From assembly GCA_033239005.1 (NCBI GenBank), contig BSQZ01000011.1, forward strand, positions 1,690,001-1,754,000: DNA of 64,000 bases. The letters run 5' to 3'. Below are positions 12,500-23,991 of this stretch, in pieces; positions within the stretch are counted from its first letter, which is position 1; every line of letters starts with the position of its first letter. Under the pieces are notes generated by a model. That model had not been told where the DNA came from. It was given only the letters and a program-made list of their open reading frames with translations, and did not search any database. This stretch comes from Lamellibrachia satsuma. Lineage: Eukaryota; Annelida; Polychaeta; Sabellida; Siboglinidae. Made by a program: the position numbers and the translations under genes.

Positions 12500-13740
12500 G
12501 GGTGTCTGTTCGGGCACGTGCTCCGGACGTGATTCGTTGGCTGTGGAACTCCGCAAACTACAATGTCAGTGGACAGTATAATCACAACGAAACGAACATT
12601 ATCATTTAGACATTATCGCATCACAGTTCAGGAGGTATCCTTCCAGTAGCCCCCCCCCCCCAGTTAGTGCTATTCATTTAACACACACCCTCTACAGTAT
12701 TTGACAATGAAAGCCCATAAAGTGTGGGTGAACGACACGTCTATTCTAGTCTAATGTATCTTGTAGGGCGTAGCGTTATTTCCTGGTTACCGTGACCACC
12801 AGATAGATAGATAAATCTGTTTTTTTACTTATTTATTTATTTGTTGTTCTTTCTTTTGTTGTATATATTTTTATTGATCCATCCTTGTTTTTATCAGTTG
12901 TCCCCGGGGCTACAGGGGCGGGGGCTTGGAGTAACTAACCTCACCTTAATGTGTTTTCTTAACAATGACAAACACTGGGCAGAACAGAATGACGGTGAAC
13001 TGCTAACGACTGAATAATAAGCGTCAAATATTATTGCTAAAGTACTAGCCATTTTGTGAAATTATGTCTCTTCCAGGTGCGAAATACGGTTTTGAGTATC
13101 GTACTAATAAAAAATTGGGAAAGGACCATTGGGCCATGACATTTTAACTTTGGGATAAAAATGTTTCGTGTGTTACCGCGGCATAAGCCAACTAGATTGT
13201 ACATGGCAACTTAATGGGTGATCTGAAACAGAACATTATATCTGAACATATTTATTATAGGCCCTATGTGTAACTTGCACGTGAAAAATAAGATAAATCT
13301 GTAAAAAAAAATTACTGCGCGATGACAATTCTTTCATAAGCATCACAACCGTAGCTAATATAGCCAATATAGAAGATAGCCCGAATGTCCGCCTCTTTGT
13401 GTAACCCATTTTTTATTCAAAGTGCAATAACCTTTACCTTACAATTAATGTCGAATCCATACCTGGCTTCAAGCTTATGTTTCGATCAGTCGGAATATTG
13501 AAATGGCAAATATGTTGGTCAGGAACGCGATCAGGGTTACTGCATATGAAACTGATGTATTCCCTGCAGCAGTGAGTCTCTTGTTACGCCTGCTCCACTT
13601 CAGACGTTCATTACCTCGCAGAACTAGAACGGTATGCTTGTGAGGATGAAGTGTTCAGCTATTGGTCAGGTAATCATAGCTGCTTTCTGCCCAATATCTT
13701 ACATTTCTTCCCCTTTACATGCTTTTGCAACGTTTACCCA
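12500..13740. other. Intergenic stretch, no gene seen
   Basis: I see no long open frame, array or recognisable mobile element. There is a poly-C run at 12651-12661. Confidence 0.5.
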
Positions 13741-14373
13741 CACGAAGTAAGGGTCGAGGGAGCTGGTTGACTCACTCAGCTGTCTTGGGTTGGCTGAGAG
13801 CTACAACGAAGTGGTGAAGCTGGTAAATGCGTAGATGGAGGACAACTCTTCCCCCTGCCGGACTCTGTGGAGGGCCTTGTTCAATTTGTCTTCGACAGTG
13901 CTGACGTCAACATTGCCACTGCAACAAGGCATCGAAAGTTCCATGCGATGGGTGGGAACAGTGGTGACGACACCTCATTTCCAAGCTTAAAGTGTTCCAC
14001 TTCAACACCTGGCGAACCGTCTGGGACAGAAGTGTTGCTTTGTCATGTTTAACCAGTCGATGTACATCAAGGCAGGATGGATAGTGTTCTCGTCTCAACG
14101 AATTGAAGGGGTCATCCTGAGGCTTTCATTTTGAGATGACCTATATGGGTTCAATAGGCTACGTGACGCCATATGCTGGTATTGACGCCTGCTGGAGACG
14201 GTCTACGCTTGGAACTCAGTACCACATACGATGACAGGCGACGCGTACTCGGGGCTGGGCTCACTTGTTCACGACTGCATCGTTAATATCTGATCTGCTG
14301 AGGGAAAATGTGCTCTGAAAGGAGTCGACACCAATCACCTCAAGATGCTCGCAAGACCACGCTGTTGTGGCGT

Positions 14374-14411
14374 TGATTGCCTTCAGTACATATATGTACT
14401 GAAGGCAATCA
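14374..14411. repeat. 38-bp perfect palindrome
   Basis: TGATTGCCTTCAGTACATA followed by its exact reverse complement, with no spacer. It is centred between 14392 and 14393 and can form a 19-bp-arm cruciform. Confidence 0.95.
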
Positions 14412-14416
14412 TCCAG

Positions 14417-14454
14417 CAGCAGCCTCATCCAGCTGCTGCTGGATGAGGCTGCTG
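14417..14454. repeat. Hairpin inverted repeat, 17-bp arms, 4-nt loop
   Basis: The arm CAGCAGCCTCATCCAGC (14417-14433), loop TGCT, then the exact complement (14438-14454). It lies 5 bp after the 38-bp palindrome. Confidence 0.95.
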
Positions 14455-15573
14455 GGAGGAGCAGGACCGCCAAGCTGGGGTGAATGGAGGCATCTCCCAT
14501 GGTCGAGGCATTACGGATTCTAGCCTGGCAAACTTCAAATGTGCATTGCCAAAATATATTCCGATATGTGCATCGCTTGAGGAGTTCGCTGGTGTGAACG
14601 CATCTACGTCCGACCACCACTGGGATCAGTTATGAACGTTATTAACGTTATCAACGTGGTTACGTTTACTGTTCGATGCCAGCATTAAGCCACTACTACA
14701 TCAGCACAGCTTTCTCGGGAGCCCAGGTTATCTAACCAACAAGACACGCCCCATCTCCATCACTGCACAATGGTTTGCAAACTATTCTGTCCAACGCAAG
14801 CAAGCTGAGAGGGACACGGAGAGACTGGTTGTCTCAACAGCCCTGGATGTTTCCAATCCAGTGCTTGTCGTAGCTACCGACACTGGTATCCTGGTAATGT
14901 TGGTGAACCAGGCCACACCGCCGTGTGTGCACATGTGGCGAGGCCTGGCTTCCTGTGTCAACGTTCTTGACGTCCAGAAGATCTGAGCCCTTAAGACCTA
15001 TCTGCTGTTCACCATGTTGTTTCTGGGTGTGACAGTGTGTCAGCGCTCTTGGGCAAGGCTAAGAAGATCGTGCTATATAAGGCGAGGGAGAGTTTATGGA
15101 AATCTGCTGCCTGGAAGGTTTCAATAATACTGACAACAAAAAGGAAGACATCGCGGCAGCTGGATAATGGTTCTTGATCACGTTGCACCGGGGGCACCTG
15201 AGGACGGCACTGAATGTCTTGATGGAAGAGCCATCGGGCAGTGTAAACTGTCTTCGGAATTCAGGTTGAAAACACTGCCTTGGACTACTGCGGCTGCCCC
15301 GCAGTGTTCCTTCCGTACATACCATACTCACTCTGTGCAGTAACGAAGTGGAAACAACCCGCTTGCAGGAGGATGGACAAATGGGTCATGTAGCAAGTGA
15401 CAGCCCTCCCAGCCCCAGACAGCCTTATCCGCGTGGTTTCTTGTCGTTGTAAAGGACATTTTGGGAAGGCCTGTGGATGCATAAAGACGGGGCTGCCTTG
15501 CACTACCCTCTGCTCATCCTGCAGTGGACAGTTGTCTTCCAATATATACACAGAGAGTGAATGTGCTGAAGCC

Positions 15574-15958
15574 TAGATACGATGGGGTCGGGGTCGATGG
15601 AGATACGGTGGGGTCGATGGAGATACGGCGGGGTCGATGGATATACGGTGGGGTCGATGGAGATACGGCGGGGTCGATGGAGATACGGTGGGGTTGATGG
15701 AGATACGGTGGGGTCGATGGAGATACGGTGGGGTCGATGGAGATACGGTGGGGTCGATGGAGATACGGCGGGGTCGATGGAGATACGGTGGGGTCGATGG
15801 AGATACGGTGGGGTCGATGGAGATACGGGGGGTCGATGGAGATACGGTGGGGTTGATGGAGATATGGTGGGGTCGATGGAGATACGGGGGGTCGATGGAG
15901 ATACGGCTGGGTCGATGGAGATATGGTGGGGTCGATGGAGATATGGTGGGGTTGATGG
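15574..15958. repeat. 20-bp minisatellite, about 19 copies
   Basis: The unit GGGGTCGATGGAGATACGGT repeats with few changes (GGTTGATGG, GATATGG, one-base losses). Because 20 is not a multiple of 3 and there are few stops, long artefactual open frames arise on both strands. Confidence 0.97.
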
Positions 15959-15959
15959 T

Positions 15960-16930
15960 AAAGCTTTATGCAACTGGTGTTCAGTACACAGTAATGTGAA
16001 TGTTTTGATAGCATATCATATTGTTGAGGCAGATTGTCTATATCAGTATGTAACGCTGAATTGGATGTTATGTCATTGTCGTAATGAAACGAAGGGAATT
16101 TAAACTTTTATTGATTTTTCCCCCTTAATATGTGTCTTGATTAGTGTCAAACATGAAATAAATGCATGCTCTGATTCCTCTAGAATGTTTTAGTGTTGTT
16201 AATTGGATGAAGCATGGTAGATAACTCTACCCTAGACATCAACATTAATTTTGTCCTCTAGCATAAGTGGTTCAATAATCAAAGGGTTGCCGCCATATTG
16301 GACGTCATCTTGAATTTAGCATTAAGTTCAAAGCGGATTCATGGGGATTTTTAATATGTTACTCTAGATCCTTTCATGGATCTCAGGTACATAAATCAGC
16401 TTTTTGCATTGAACTTTTAGGTTTTACCCAAAACTCCTACCCTATTAAAACAGTTGAAGAGAGGAACTGTATTTGACACCGCATTGATGCTAGTACGATA
16501 ATAAGAAGACAAAATACCATATAACAAAATATAAGAAACTCGAACAGACTTTCTTGTGCAAAATAAATAGCAGCCACAGAATGAGAAGGGTATTGCATGA
16601 CGTGGATGTGGGAGGTTGGTCCTAAACATTGGTGTGAGGTGGGATGTGTGTCTCAGAAATATGTGGGAGATGTGAGGTGGGACTGTTTGGAGATTGGCCC
16701 CAAAAAAAGGTGGGATATTGGCCACACGAATACAGGTGTGAGACGGGAGACCCCTGCATGTCACACCTCTCAGAGTGTACCTGTGTGCGTAGAGTAGGCA
16801 TCATCCGCGCATTGAACATCCAACTGTTCAGACATGCAAATGCTCTAAAAATATAAGATATGTGGCATAGGATGGCATAGGCCATGCAAGTAACCATGCA
16901 CGCGTGCCTCTGTACGTGATAAAGCTCCAT
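15960..16930. other. Intergenic stretch, no gene seen
   Basis: Overlapping short frames at 16590-16860 show no conserved pattern. A GTGRGG-rich tract at 16608-16690 is simple-sequence-like. Confidence 0.45.
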
Positions 16931-16937
16931 ATCCGCG

Positions 16938-17022
16938 CCATAGCCCGGGACCCATCGCAACACGCTATAGCCCGGGACCCATCGCAACACGCCATAGCCC
17001 GGGACCCATCGCAACACGCCAT
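16938..17022. repeat. 27-bp minisatellite, 3 copies
   Basis: The unit ATAGCCCGGGACCCATCGCA plus ACACGCY repeats three times. Confidence 0.93.
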
Positions 17023-17110
17023 CGATCGGTCCATCGCACCACTCAATCGCATCGCGCCATTGCTCCATCCAGTGTTCGAAATGACCACTGACTCTTGGGG
17101 GGTCCCCTAA
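17022..17110 (+). repeat. Dispersed repeat, partner at 19915-20060
   Basis: CCATCCAGTGTTCGAAATGA followed by a G-rich GGGGGGTCCCC segment matches, inverted, the sequence around 19975-19995 (CATTTCGAATACTGGCTCC) and its flank GACCCCCCCAGACCC. The two form an inverted pair of one repeat family. Confidence 0.5.
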
Positions 17111-17560
17111 AAATATTGTTTACTTGAGTAATGCGCTTGCAGACACAGCTAGTGCTCTGTAATTCTGAGAAGTAAAATACCAAGGTAATATGTGCCTCAA
17201 CTATACACTCATTGGTGATATTACTGCAGACATAATGGCGCTCTTAACCACAGAACACACAGTCATCAATTACATGAGTGGAATGATTTAAGATGTTTTT
17301 AACAGAGATTAACTGAATGACAATCGAGTGAGTTATTTCAAAAATGAAATTGTCGCCTAAACCCCACCACAGAGGAAAGCAACATGGGCAAACCTGAGTT
17401 GATATAGCCAAAAACTGTATTCGACAACTGACTGCGGTCTACAACACAACCGTGAAACACCGAGTTGGTCAATAAGAAAAAAAATGGGAATGCAAATGAG
17501 TACTGGCAGCTAGCAAACAAACCATTCACCAATCAGCCTTGGACACTTTTGGCTTAAGCT
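17110..17560. other. Intergenic stretch, no gene seen
   Basis: No recognisable gene or repeat between the 27-bp array and the RTE-like LINE remnant. Confidence 0.45.
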
Positions 17561-18388
17561 CTCACCGCAACACAGACTGGTTTGTAACCAGTCTTGACAC
17601 CGTGAAACCGGCGATTGATGCAAAAACGTAAGATGCTTTTGGGATACAAACGCAGGCCAACTGTGACAGAGAGTCTCTAAGTCTAGCTCAATGAACTGCC
17701 AGACAAGCACTTAATCTATACTATGTTGGCCTAAGTGAGGATATCGAGACAACGGCAGAATCTGGGAACTTGAAAAGTATGTATGCAGGCATAAAAACAA
17801 CTATAGGACCCACAATAACGAAAACAGCGCCTCTGAAATCGAAAGATGGCGCCACACTAACAAAAAGAGCCGACCAAATGAATCGATGGATTGAACACTT
17901 CTTCGATCTTTACGGCACGGAAAGACCCTACACTGCAATTGACAAAGCTCCATCCATGGAGATTATGGAAGAACTCGACGATAAACCACAGTTCACAGAG
18001 ATGGAGACAGTTGTCGACAGACTGTCAAATAACAAAGCCTCACGCAGAGACGCGATTCTTGCAGACCTGATCAACGCTGGCAGACAAGTATTGTTATCAC
18101 CACTCTACAGTCTACTCTTAAAGTTCTGGCGAGAACGCAGTCCCATAGGAAATGAGGGACTCGAATATAATCACCCTGTATAAAAACAAGGGCTACCTAG
18201 GTAACTGCAATAACTACAGTTGAATATCTCTGCTAAATGTTGTAGGGGAAATATCTGCACGTATTATTCTTACCCGTCTACAAACGCTGGCCGAACGGGT
18301 GTACCCAGACTCACAGTGTGGTTTCCGCTCAGGTAGAGGAACTGTAGGTATGATTTTCTGTGTAAGACAACTACAAGAAAAAGCAACG

Positions 18389-18477
18389 GAGCAACAGATG
18401 CCACTCCACGTGGCCTTTGTGGATCACACAAAACAAGGGAGCAACAGATGCCACTCCACGTGGCCTTTGTGGATCTC
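18389..18477. repeat. 50-bp tandem duplication inside RT sequence
   Basis: GGAGCAACAGATGCCACTCC through GGCCTTTGTGGATC occurs twice, 50 bp apart, with near-identity. 50 is not a multiple of three, so the duplication shifts the frame. Confidence 0.93.
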
Positions 18478-19230
18478 ACTAAAGCTTTTGACTACGTGAA
18501 TAGAGAAGCGTTCTTCAGTATTCTCAAGAAAGTTGGATGTCCTCCAATCTTACTTGATCTTATCAAATCATTCCACGAAAACATACAAGGCACTTCCCAA
18601 GTCGATGGAATGATGTAACAACCCTTTCCCACAGTAAATGGTGTGAAGAAGGGCTGGCCCCAACTCTTTTCGGGATATACTTCTCTGTAATATTGAAAGA
18701 ATTAAAGCAAAATGCTAACCTTGGTAACCCTGGTGTGGGCCTGAGAACTAGATTTGATGTTAATGTATTCTCTACGTCACACCTGAAGGCTAAGACCAAG
18801 ACAACAACGTTACATGTGTGCGAGGCCCTATATGCAGATAACGCTGCCTTCGGCTCTCATTCCGAGGAACAGCTGCAGTCTATCATAGACAGCTTTTCCA
18901 ATACTTGCTCAGCGTTTGGCCTCAAAATCGGTGTCAACAGTCTGTCATCATAAGCCACGGCACTCAAGTCACCAAAATCACTCTCAGTGATGAAGCATTC
19001 GAAACCGTGGAGAACTTGTCATGCTTAGGATCAACTTAACACACGACTAGGTAAAGCTGCAACATCCTTTGGAAGACTCTCCAAACTGAAATTAAACAGT
19101 TTCTACCTACGCTGCCTACGTAGTATCCTTGGTGTGAAATGGCAAGACAAAATTACCATCCTGGAAATCCTACAACGCCGCAACTCAACTCCACTAAGCA
19201 GCATTCTAAAACAGAGACGGCTACGTTGGC

Positions 19231-19416
19231 TTGGTCACGTACACCGTATGCCCATTGACCGCCTTCCTTGGTCACATACACCGTACTCCCATTGACCGCC
19301 TTCCTTGGTCACGTACACCGTATGCCCATTGACCGCCTTCCTTGGTCACGTACGCCGTACTCCTATTGACCGCCTTCCTTGGTCACGTACACCGTATGCC
19401 CATTGACCGCCTTCCT
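19231..19416. repeat. 37-bp minisatellite inside RT 3' region, 5 copies
   Basis: TTGGTCACGTACACCGTATG then CCCATTGACCGCCTTCC repeats five times from a single codon run (LGHVHRMPIDRLP) of the LINE. Units partly alternate between TATGCCC and TACTCCY variants, which suggests two-unit duplication steps. Confidence 0.93.
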
Positions 19417-19529
19417 AAACAGATTATGTATGGGGAGTTAACTGGACGCAAACGATCAGTTGGCTGACCCAAACTGTGGTACAAATTAAGATGTCATAAA
19501 AAGAGACCTGAAAGATTATGGCATCGATC

Positions 19530-19870
19530 CTATGCACCGGCAAACAGTTGCTGAAGAACGACCTACCTGGCGACTCAGTCTTACTGGCGGTTCTGCTACA
19601 GACATCAAAGCATACCAGATTCATGCTCGCAATCAACCGACATGATACAGCAAACAACAGCATTGTCTCACAAGACAGAAGTTGGCCACTTAGTAGTGAC
19701 CAGCTGAATGAATCAGCTAAACTACCAACATATAATGGTGTCGAGTCCTGCGAAAACCGTCGAATTCTTGCTCCGAGATCGATCGAGTTCTGCGAAAACC
19801 GTCGAGTACTGGCACAGATTAACCAGAGTAACAGCACACGCAGCAACAGGTGAGACAGCGGAAGGGTAAT
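19530..19870. other. Spacer after LINE, no gene seen
   Basis: A 111-codon frame (19518-19853) lacks any family pattern. It contains a near-duplicate phrase CGAAAACCGTCGA at about 19750 and 19794. Confidence 0.4.
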
Positions 19871-19914
19871 TCTAATTACATCGGTACAATAATAACATGT
19901 GGGACCCCCAAGCT

Positions 19915-20060
19915 TACATTTTTCTTTCTTATGGGAGGTCCCTCGTGCCTTCCTTGACCCCCCCAGACCCATATCATTTCGAATACTGGCTCCATCACAT
20001 TACACCATCGCTCCAACGAATTGCATCGTTCCATCGCATCGCTCCGCTGCCAAATTAAGC
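19915..20060 (-). repeat. Dispersed repeat, inverted partner of 17022-17110
   Basis: It contains CATTTCGAATACTGGCTCC and a C-rich CCCCCCCAGACCC segment, plus a run of degenerate CATCGCTCC-type phrases like those at 17030-17075. It is probably a short non-autonomous element. Confidence 0.45.
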
Positions 20061-20257
20061 ACACGACAAAGATGGCTCTACTCGGCCATCATTGGAAACA
20101 TATCGAGTCCTAGACTCGTATAATGTTCCTTAAGTATGTCATGCAACAACACATTTTGCGGAATAACTAAATTCAAGAGGGCACGCACCAAAGTCAGAAT
20201 GCATCCGCCATTACAACGATAAAGAGTCCCTATGAAAAAAAAATGATACAGTTTGCG

Positions 20258-20457
20258 CCATTAAGGTGATAAGGAACGCATATCTAATCTTACAAACAGA
20301 CACTAGTACGATGTAACATGAACATTTATTGCAGAACAAAAAGAAAACACAACCAACCGCAATCAAACCCGGAGAGCGCGAGCGTCCTTGACCCGGGGAA
20401 CCGGGGTCACCCACAAACAGCCATAGACGTAAATCATATTTAGATTGTCTATTGGCG
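20258..20457 (-). repeat. 3' LTR
   Basis: 200-bp direct repeat of 25510-25708, sharing for example ACAAACAGACACTAGTAC, CAACCAACCGCAATCAAACC and ACAGCCATAGACGTAAATCA. In + orientation it starts CCATTAAGGTG and ends CTATTGGCG. The ends are weakly inverted (CCAWTA/TATTGG), not canonical TG..CA. Confidence 0.88.
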
Positions 20458-20458
20458 T

Positions 20459-20477
20459 GACTTCATTCTTCTCCTTA
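20459..20477 (-). promoter_or_regulatory. Polypurine tract of the LTR element
   Basis: On the minus strand AAGGAGAAGAATGAAG lies directly against the 3' LTR, where plus-strand DNA priming occurs in LTR retrotransposons. Confidence 0.7.
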
Positions 20478-21142
20478 TACTATATATGACTAATTATAGA
20501 GAAAAACAACTATACAATAATATTATTGCAATTATAGTCTAAGTGACAAAGTCGCTTAGATACTCGGGAGGTCTGCGTCTTCTGGTTGATCGACGGGGAA
20601 GCTCCTCTGCGGGGAAGTTCTCTTCATCTTCGGACTCTTGCCTCTCCTCGTCTGCGCATCCGGAATCGGATGTACCGACTGAGCGTCGTCAGGTGTGTTG
20701 GTATGCTCGATCGAGGTTCTGGAGTGGGGTCATATGTCGGCGTATTCGTCGAGTCATAGTATTGGTACGCCGTTGGCGGATCAAGTGTATGGACAGCAAC
20801 CTTTTAGCACTCCGCCCGTTTCACTCGATAGGAGGTGGCTCGCAATTGATTGCCGATGAATTTGCTGACATTGAGCCAGACCCCATCTACACTCACTACT
20901 AGGTACCGACACCGAGAACGTGACTTGTTTCGGTCACAGTACAGATACACAATGTTACCAACATCAATATTTAGTGCTTTGGATACGGTATGACTGGGTG
21001 ACTTCGATAGTTGACTTGGAGCGTGGTTGGCATTTCGCAAAGAATGCTGCTGGCGAATGAGGTCGTAATCGGTTAACGGCAGTTGTTCGTTTGTGAACTG
21101 GTCTCGCTGGGTCCACAACTATCTGGCGGAAAACCCCCTGTT

Positions 21143-22500
21143 TCATATACGAGTGTTGAGGTTTGCGGTGGCAATAGATAGAACAAGCTGCGTGACAGCC
21201 CCGCCTGTGGGTTGTTGGTGTAACAGTTCATGCTCGAGCTCGCATACAGCCTTTTCTGCAACCAGATTTTTATTGACGTTCTTGACGCATCCAAGTTCAA
21301 TTGTGAGTCGATACGTGGACCGCAGGGCGTCCTTGACGAGAGCAGCAAACCCTGGGGCGGGGTCAGTGCGTATGACAGCAGGAGGCCCATCTAGCGGTCG
21401 TAAGCCAATGCACAGCTTGACCAGAGAGTCTCGTAGTGTGTCGCGGCGTTCGTCATCGATTAAACACGAAGCACTGTATGACGTTACGCACTCGCGTAGG
21501 ACCAAGATGAGTTGTTTCTCACGTTTGATGACGTCTGCGGCATAGGAAATTCCTACCACCTCTGGAGGATTGCCTGTAGACTGTGGGATAGTCGTGTGTG
21601 GAGTATCGCGTAGTAAGGCACATTGGTGACAGCTACGCGACGCTGTGTCGATTGCTTTGTCCAGGTCCAACGCGTACAGATACCGGTGCATGACCTGTTT
21701 CAACTGGTAACATGAGGGATGGTCCAGTTGAATGTGTAGTGCTGTCACTAGCCCGTCAAGGACCATGCGGGGAACGATGATGCAATGTCGTGCTGGGCTG
21801 AGTGGATCGTTACGACGTACGACTAGCAAACCACCACGGGCGATGGATGCGACGTTTAGATATCGCTTGACGTCTTTGGCATTCGTTATTTTCTTGGATG
21901 GTCGCGTCCCTTGTGTGAGGTGTGAAAGTGTGCGTCGCAAATCAGGGCATTCGGCTTGGATAGCTAGCCATGTTGATCTGCTGGTGAACGGAAGTCGAGC
22001 CCTCCCAGATGTCACATCGTTGGTAGTGACGCATTGCAGGACAACCGACTCCTCCATTTGCCTGACGAAGGTGCATACTTGACACTGTTGTTCGAGACAT
22101 GTCGGTGCGTTGCGACTAGCAAAGTCTGATGGGACATTTGCTGAGCCGGCGAGGTGTTGGACAGTTACCTGATAGCGGCTGACTACCGACAAGAATGTAG
22201 AGACTCGCGGACTCACAGAGAACTCGCCGCGACACAGTTTTTCATGAGCTTGTGCGCAAGGCTTGCTGTCAGTGAGGATAGACACATTGTGACTCGACTG
22301 TACGATGTACGGGCTGAAATGCTTCACTGCGGCTGCAATGGACAACGCCTCTATCTCGCAAGGCGTAATTTCGGACTGAAGAATCCGGCTAGCTTCAATT
22401 TGCCAGCACGCATAACGTACAAGGTAGCCCCTAATCCGTACTGTTTGGTGGAGCCATCGGTCACAAGCCATAGCTTATCGCAGGGTCGAGGCAACGTGAT
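21143..22500 (-). pseudogene. RNase H and integrase region of LTR element
   Basis: RNase H begins in the RT frame with VTDGS (first acidic residue), then moves at about 22375 to the frame of the 442-codon ORF. That ORF supplies [15 protein letters not shown] (catalytic E) and SILTDSKPC (D). Integrase follows: a zinc-binding [15 protein letters not shown]...SCHQCALL, then the DDE core with aspartates in SYAADVIKR and [10 protein letters not shown] and glutamate in [12 protein letters not shown]. The ORF stops at 21143. The C-terminal tail is in other frames down to about 20800 (LYCDRNKSRSRCRYLVVSVD). Confidence 0.78.
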
Positions 22501-22503
22501 AGC

Positions 22504-23991
22504 CTAGTTCGTATGTAGACTGTCCTGTGCATGCTTGAAGACCTTCCGTAACGAGTCTGTCCAAACAATGTGTTCAGAAGACTGGCGTCCGCCAGTTGCG
22601 TTATCGAAAGGTGCGAGTAAGGCAGAGCAACCGGGTATTACACGCGCTAGCATTTTGTAAGCTCCAACGAATGCGCGCATGGCCTTCACAGTCGTGGGAG
22701 CTTCACAGCTGGCTAGGGTAGCGATACGGTGAGGACTCGCCCGAATGGTACCCATATTCCATATCCAACCGAGAATGGTAGTTGACGTCGGAAAAATCGT
22801 TGTCTTGGTGGCTGATAGTCGCAAACCACTGTTGGCGAAGCATTGTAACAGCCTTTTGACGTTTTGTTGAAGTTCAACAATGGTGTTGCCGCCGCAGTAA
22901 ATGTCGTCTGCAAGTTTAGCGACACTGCCTTCTTGCAGCAGGTCTCCGAGTATGCGACATAGCAATTCGTCGAGTGCAGTTTCTGACCCGGGCATCCCCA
23001 TTGCAGAGCGTGCATACACGCGTACGCCGCGGAACGGCGTGACGACACCGCAGTACCTCATTGATTCACGGGAGAGTGGTATTTGATAGAAAGCATTCGA
23101 TAAATCTGTTGTTGCGATGTGCTTCCATTGTGCGATTTTACGCAGGGTGCTATCAACGTCGGGCATCAGGGATGGTTGTGGTTTGCCATAGCGTCCCACG
23201 TCTGTGAATGCAGTGACTAATCGGTGTCCATCGTTTCGCTTCTTAACGAGGAACGACGGATTGAGGTACTCGACGTTCACAGGAACATCCTCAGGTCGGA
23301 CGACAACGCCCATCGTCTCAAGTTCGTCGAATTTGCTCTGAAGCTCAACGATCTGATTTCTAGCGTATTGTGGTAGGCGGCCTTTCCGTTGAGATGGTTG
23401 AACAGGGCCCATGTTTACGACCGCTTCGAAAGGTCCAACATGGCCGTTATAGCCAGTGTAGTTAGGGTCAAATACATCGTCGTATTCTTCAATGATGGCG
23501 CGGAATGACGCACGTTCATCGGATGATAGTTTCATGTCCGGATCGATTTGGAAAGAGGCAGAGTGCTTGCTAGGTGTAGATCTGCGAGATTGTAGGTCTA
23601 TGGCCTTACTGATAACGTCAGAACGTGAGGGAGTGTTTGTTGGAACGTCCGGTACAAACACGTCTCGAATTTGGCAAAAGTGTTCGTTTCGTTTCAGCAA
23701 GCGAGTGGTGTTTGTCAGGTTGGGTATACGTACCACGCCATCTACGCTGGTAACGAGCAACGGTTGTGGCCACAGGTCACTGTCTCGTGTGAACGTGTTG
23801 CCTGTAGTGTCAAGGCGTGGCTCCAAAGCGAATGTGGAGTCCGTAGTAAACAAGTCAGTGGGGAGGTTTACTTCCACGAACTCGCCAGGCCAAACCGTGG
23901 TATTGGTGGGGGGCGCTCGCAACACGTGGGTGCGTCGGACTGCATGTCGGTTGAGAGATTCATCGGTTGCCATACGTGTAAGTCGTGCCAT
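22504..23991 (-). CDS. Reverse transcriptase of LTR element
   Basis: 495 open codons. The RT fingers/palm has VKKRNDGHRLVTAFTDVGRY, the first catalytic block TTDLSNAFYQIPLS (about residue 290), SAMGMPGSETALDELLCRIL, the catalytic LADDIYCGG (about residue 360), GLRLSATKTTIFPTSTTILG and the connection region RAFVGAYKMLARVIPGC. The frame ends at TAG 22501-22503, after which RNase H coding continues in the same frame, so this stop is a break and not the natural end. The short N-terminal part before about residue 150 has no clear domain. Confidence 0.8.
   Translation of the reverse strand: MARLTRMATDESLNRHAVRRTHVLRAPPTNTTVWPGEFVEVNLPTDLFTTDSTFALEPRLDTTGNTFTRDSDLWPQPLLVTSVDGVVRIPNLTNTTRLLKRNEHFCQIRDVFVPDVPTNTPSRSDVISKAIDLQSRRSTPSKHSASFQIDPDMKLSSDERASFRAIIEEYDDVFDPNYTGYNGHVGPFEAVVNMGPVQPSQRKGRLPQYARNQIVELQSKFDELETMGVVVRPEDVPVNVEYLNPSFLVKKRNDGHRLVTAFTDVGRYGKPQPSLMPDVDSTLRKIAQWKHIATTDLSNAFYQIPLSRESMRYCGVVTPFRGVRVYARSAMGMPGSETALDELLCRILGDLLQEGSVAKLADDIYCGGNTIVELQQNVKRLLQCFANSGLRLSATKTTIFPTSTTILGWIWNMGTIRASPHRIATLASCEAPTTVKAMRAFVGAYKMLARVIPGCSALLAPFDNATGGRQSSEHIVWTDSLRKVFKHAQDSLHTN

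Larger units (their letters stand above)
13750..15540 (+). pseudogene. Degraded multi-copy protein gene fragment
   Basis: Scattered + strand frames look like one long protein broken by stops and frameshifts. Readable parts are GLVQFVFDSADVNIATATRH with FHAMGG (about 13867-13960), ALDVSNPVLVVATDTGILVM and NQATPPCVHMW (about 14845-14935), and, after a frameshift, segments to about 15500. This resembles an uncharacterised, often multi-copy protein family of invertebrate genomes with a D(N/S)xDVN...TFH(A/S)MGG block and a nuclease-like VVxxDTDIL block. I recall it only loosely. It is probably mobile-element derived and not functional here. Confidence 0.35.
17565..19520 (+). mobile_element. RTE-like LINE remnant
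   Basis: Degraded RT of a LINE family often annotated as endonuclease-reverse transcriptase. Seen in order: DWFVTSLDTVKPAIDAK (about 17576), LKSMYAGIKTTIGPT (about 17770), LTKRADQMNRWIEHFF, DRLSNNKASRRDAI, PDSQCGFRSGRGTVGMIF (about 18303), AFVDLTKAFDYVNREAFFSI (about 18460), ALYADNAAFGSHSEEQLQSI (about 18824, the catalytic block with YADN for YADD) and the C-terminal LRSILGVKWQDKITILEI and RRLRWLGHVHRMPIDRLP (about 19118-19265). Many stops and frameshifts make it dead. Two tandem duplications arose inside its coding sequence. Confidence 0.8.

Noticed and set aside
15503..16103. Overlapping 120-173-codon frames on both strands
   Set aside because: They are translations of the 20-bp minisatellite; the repeated GGVDGDT or SPSTPPYLHRP patterns follow from unit length, not coding.
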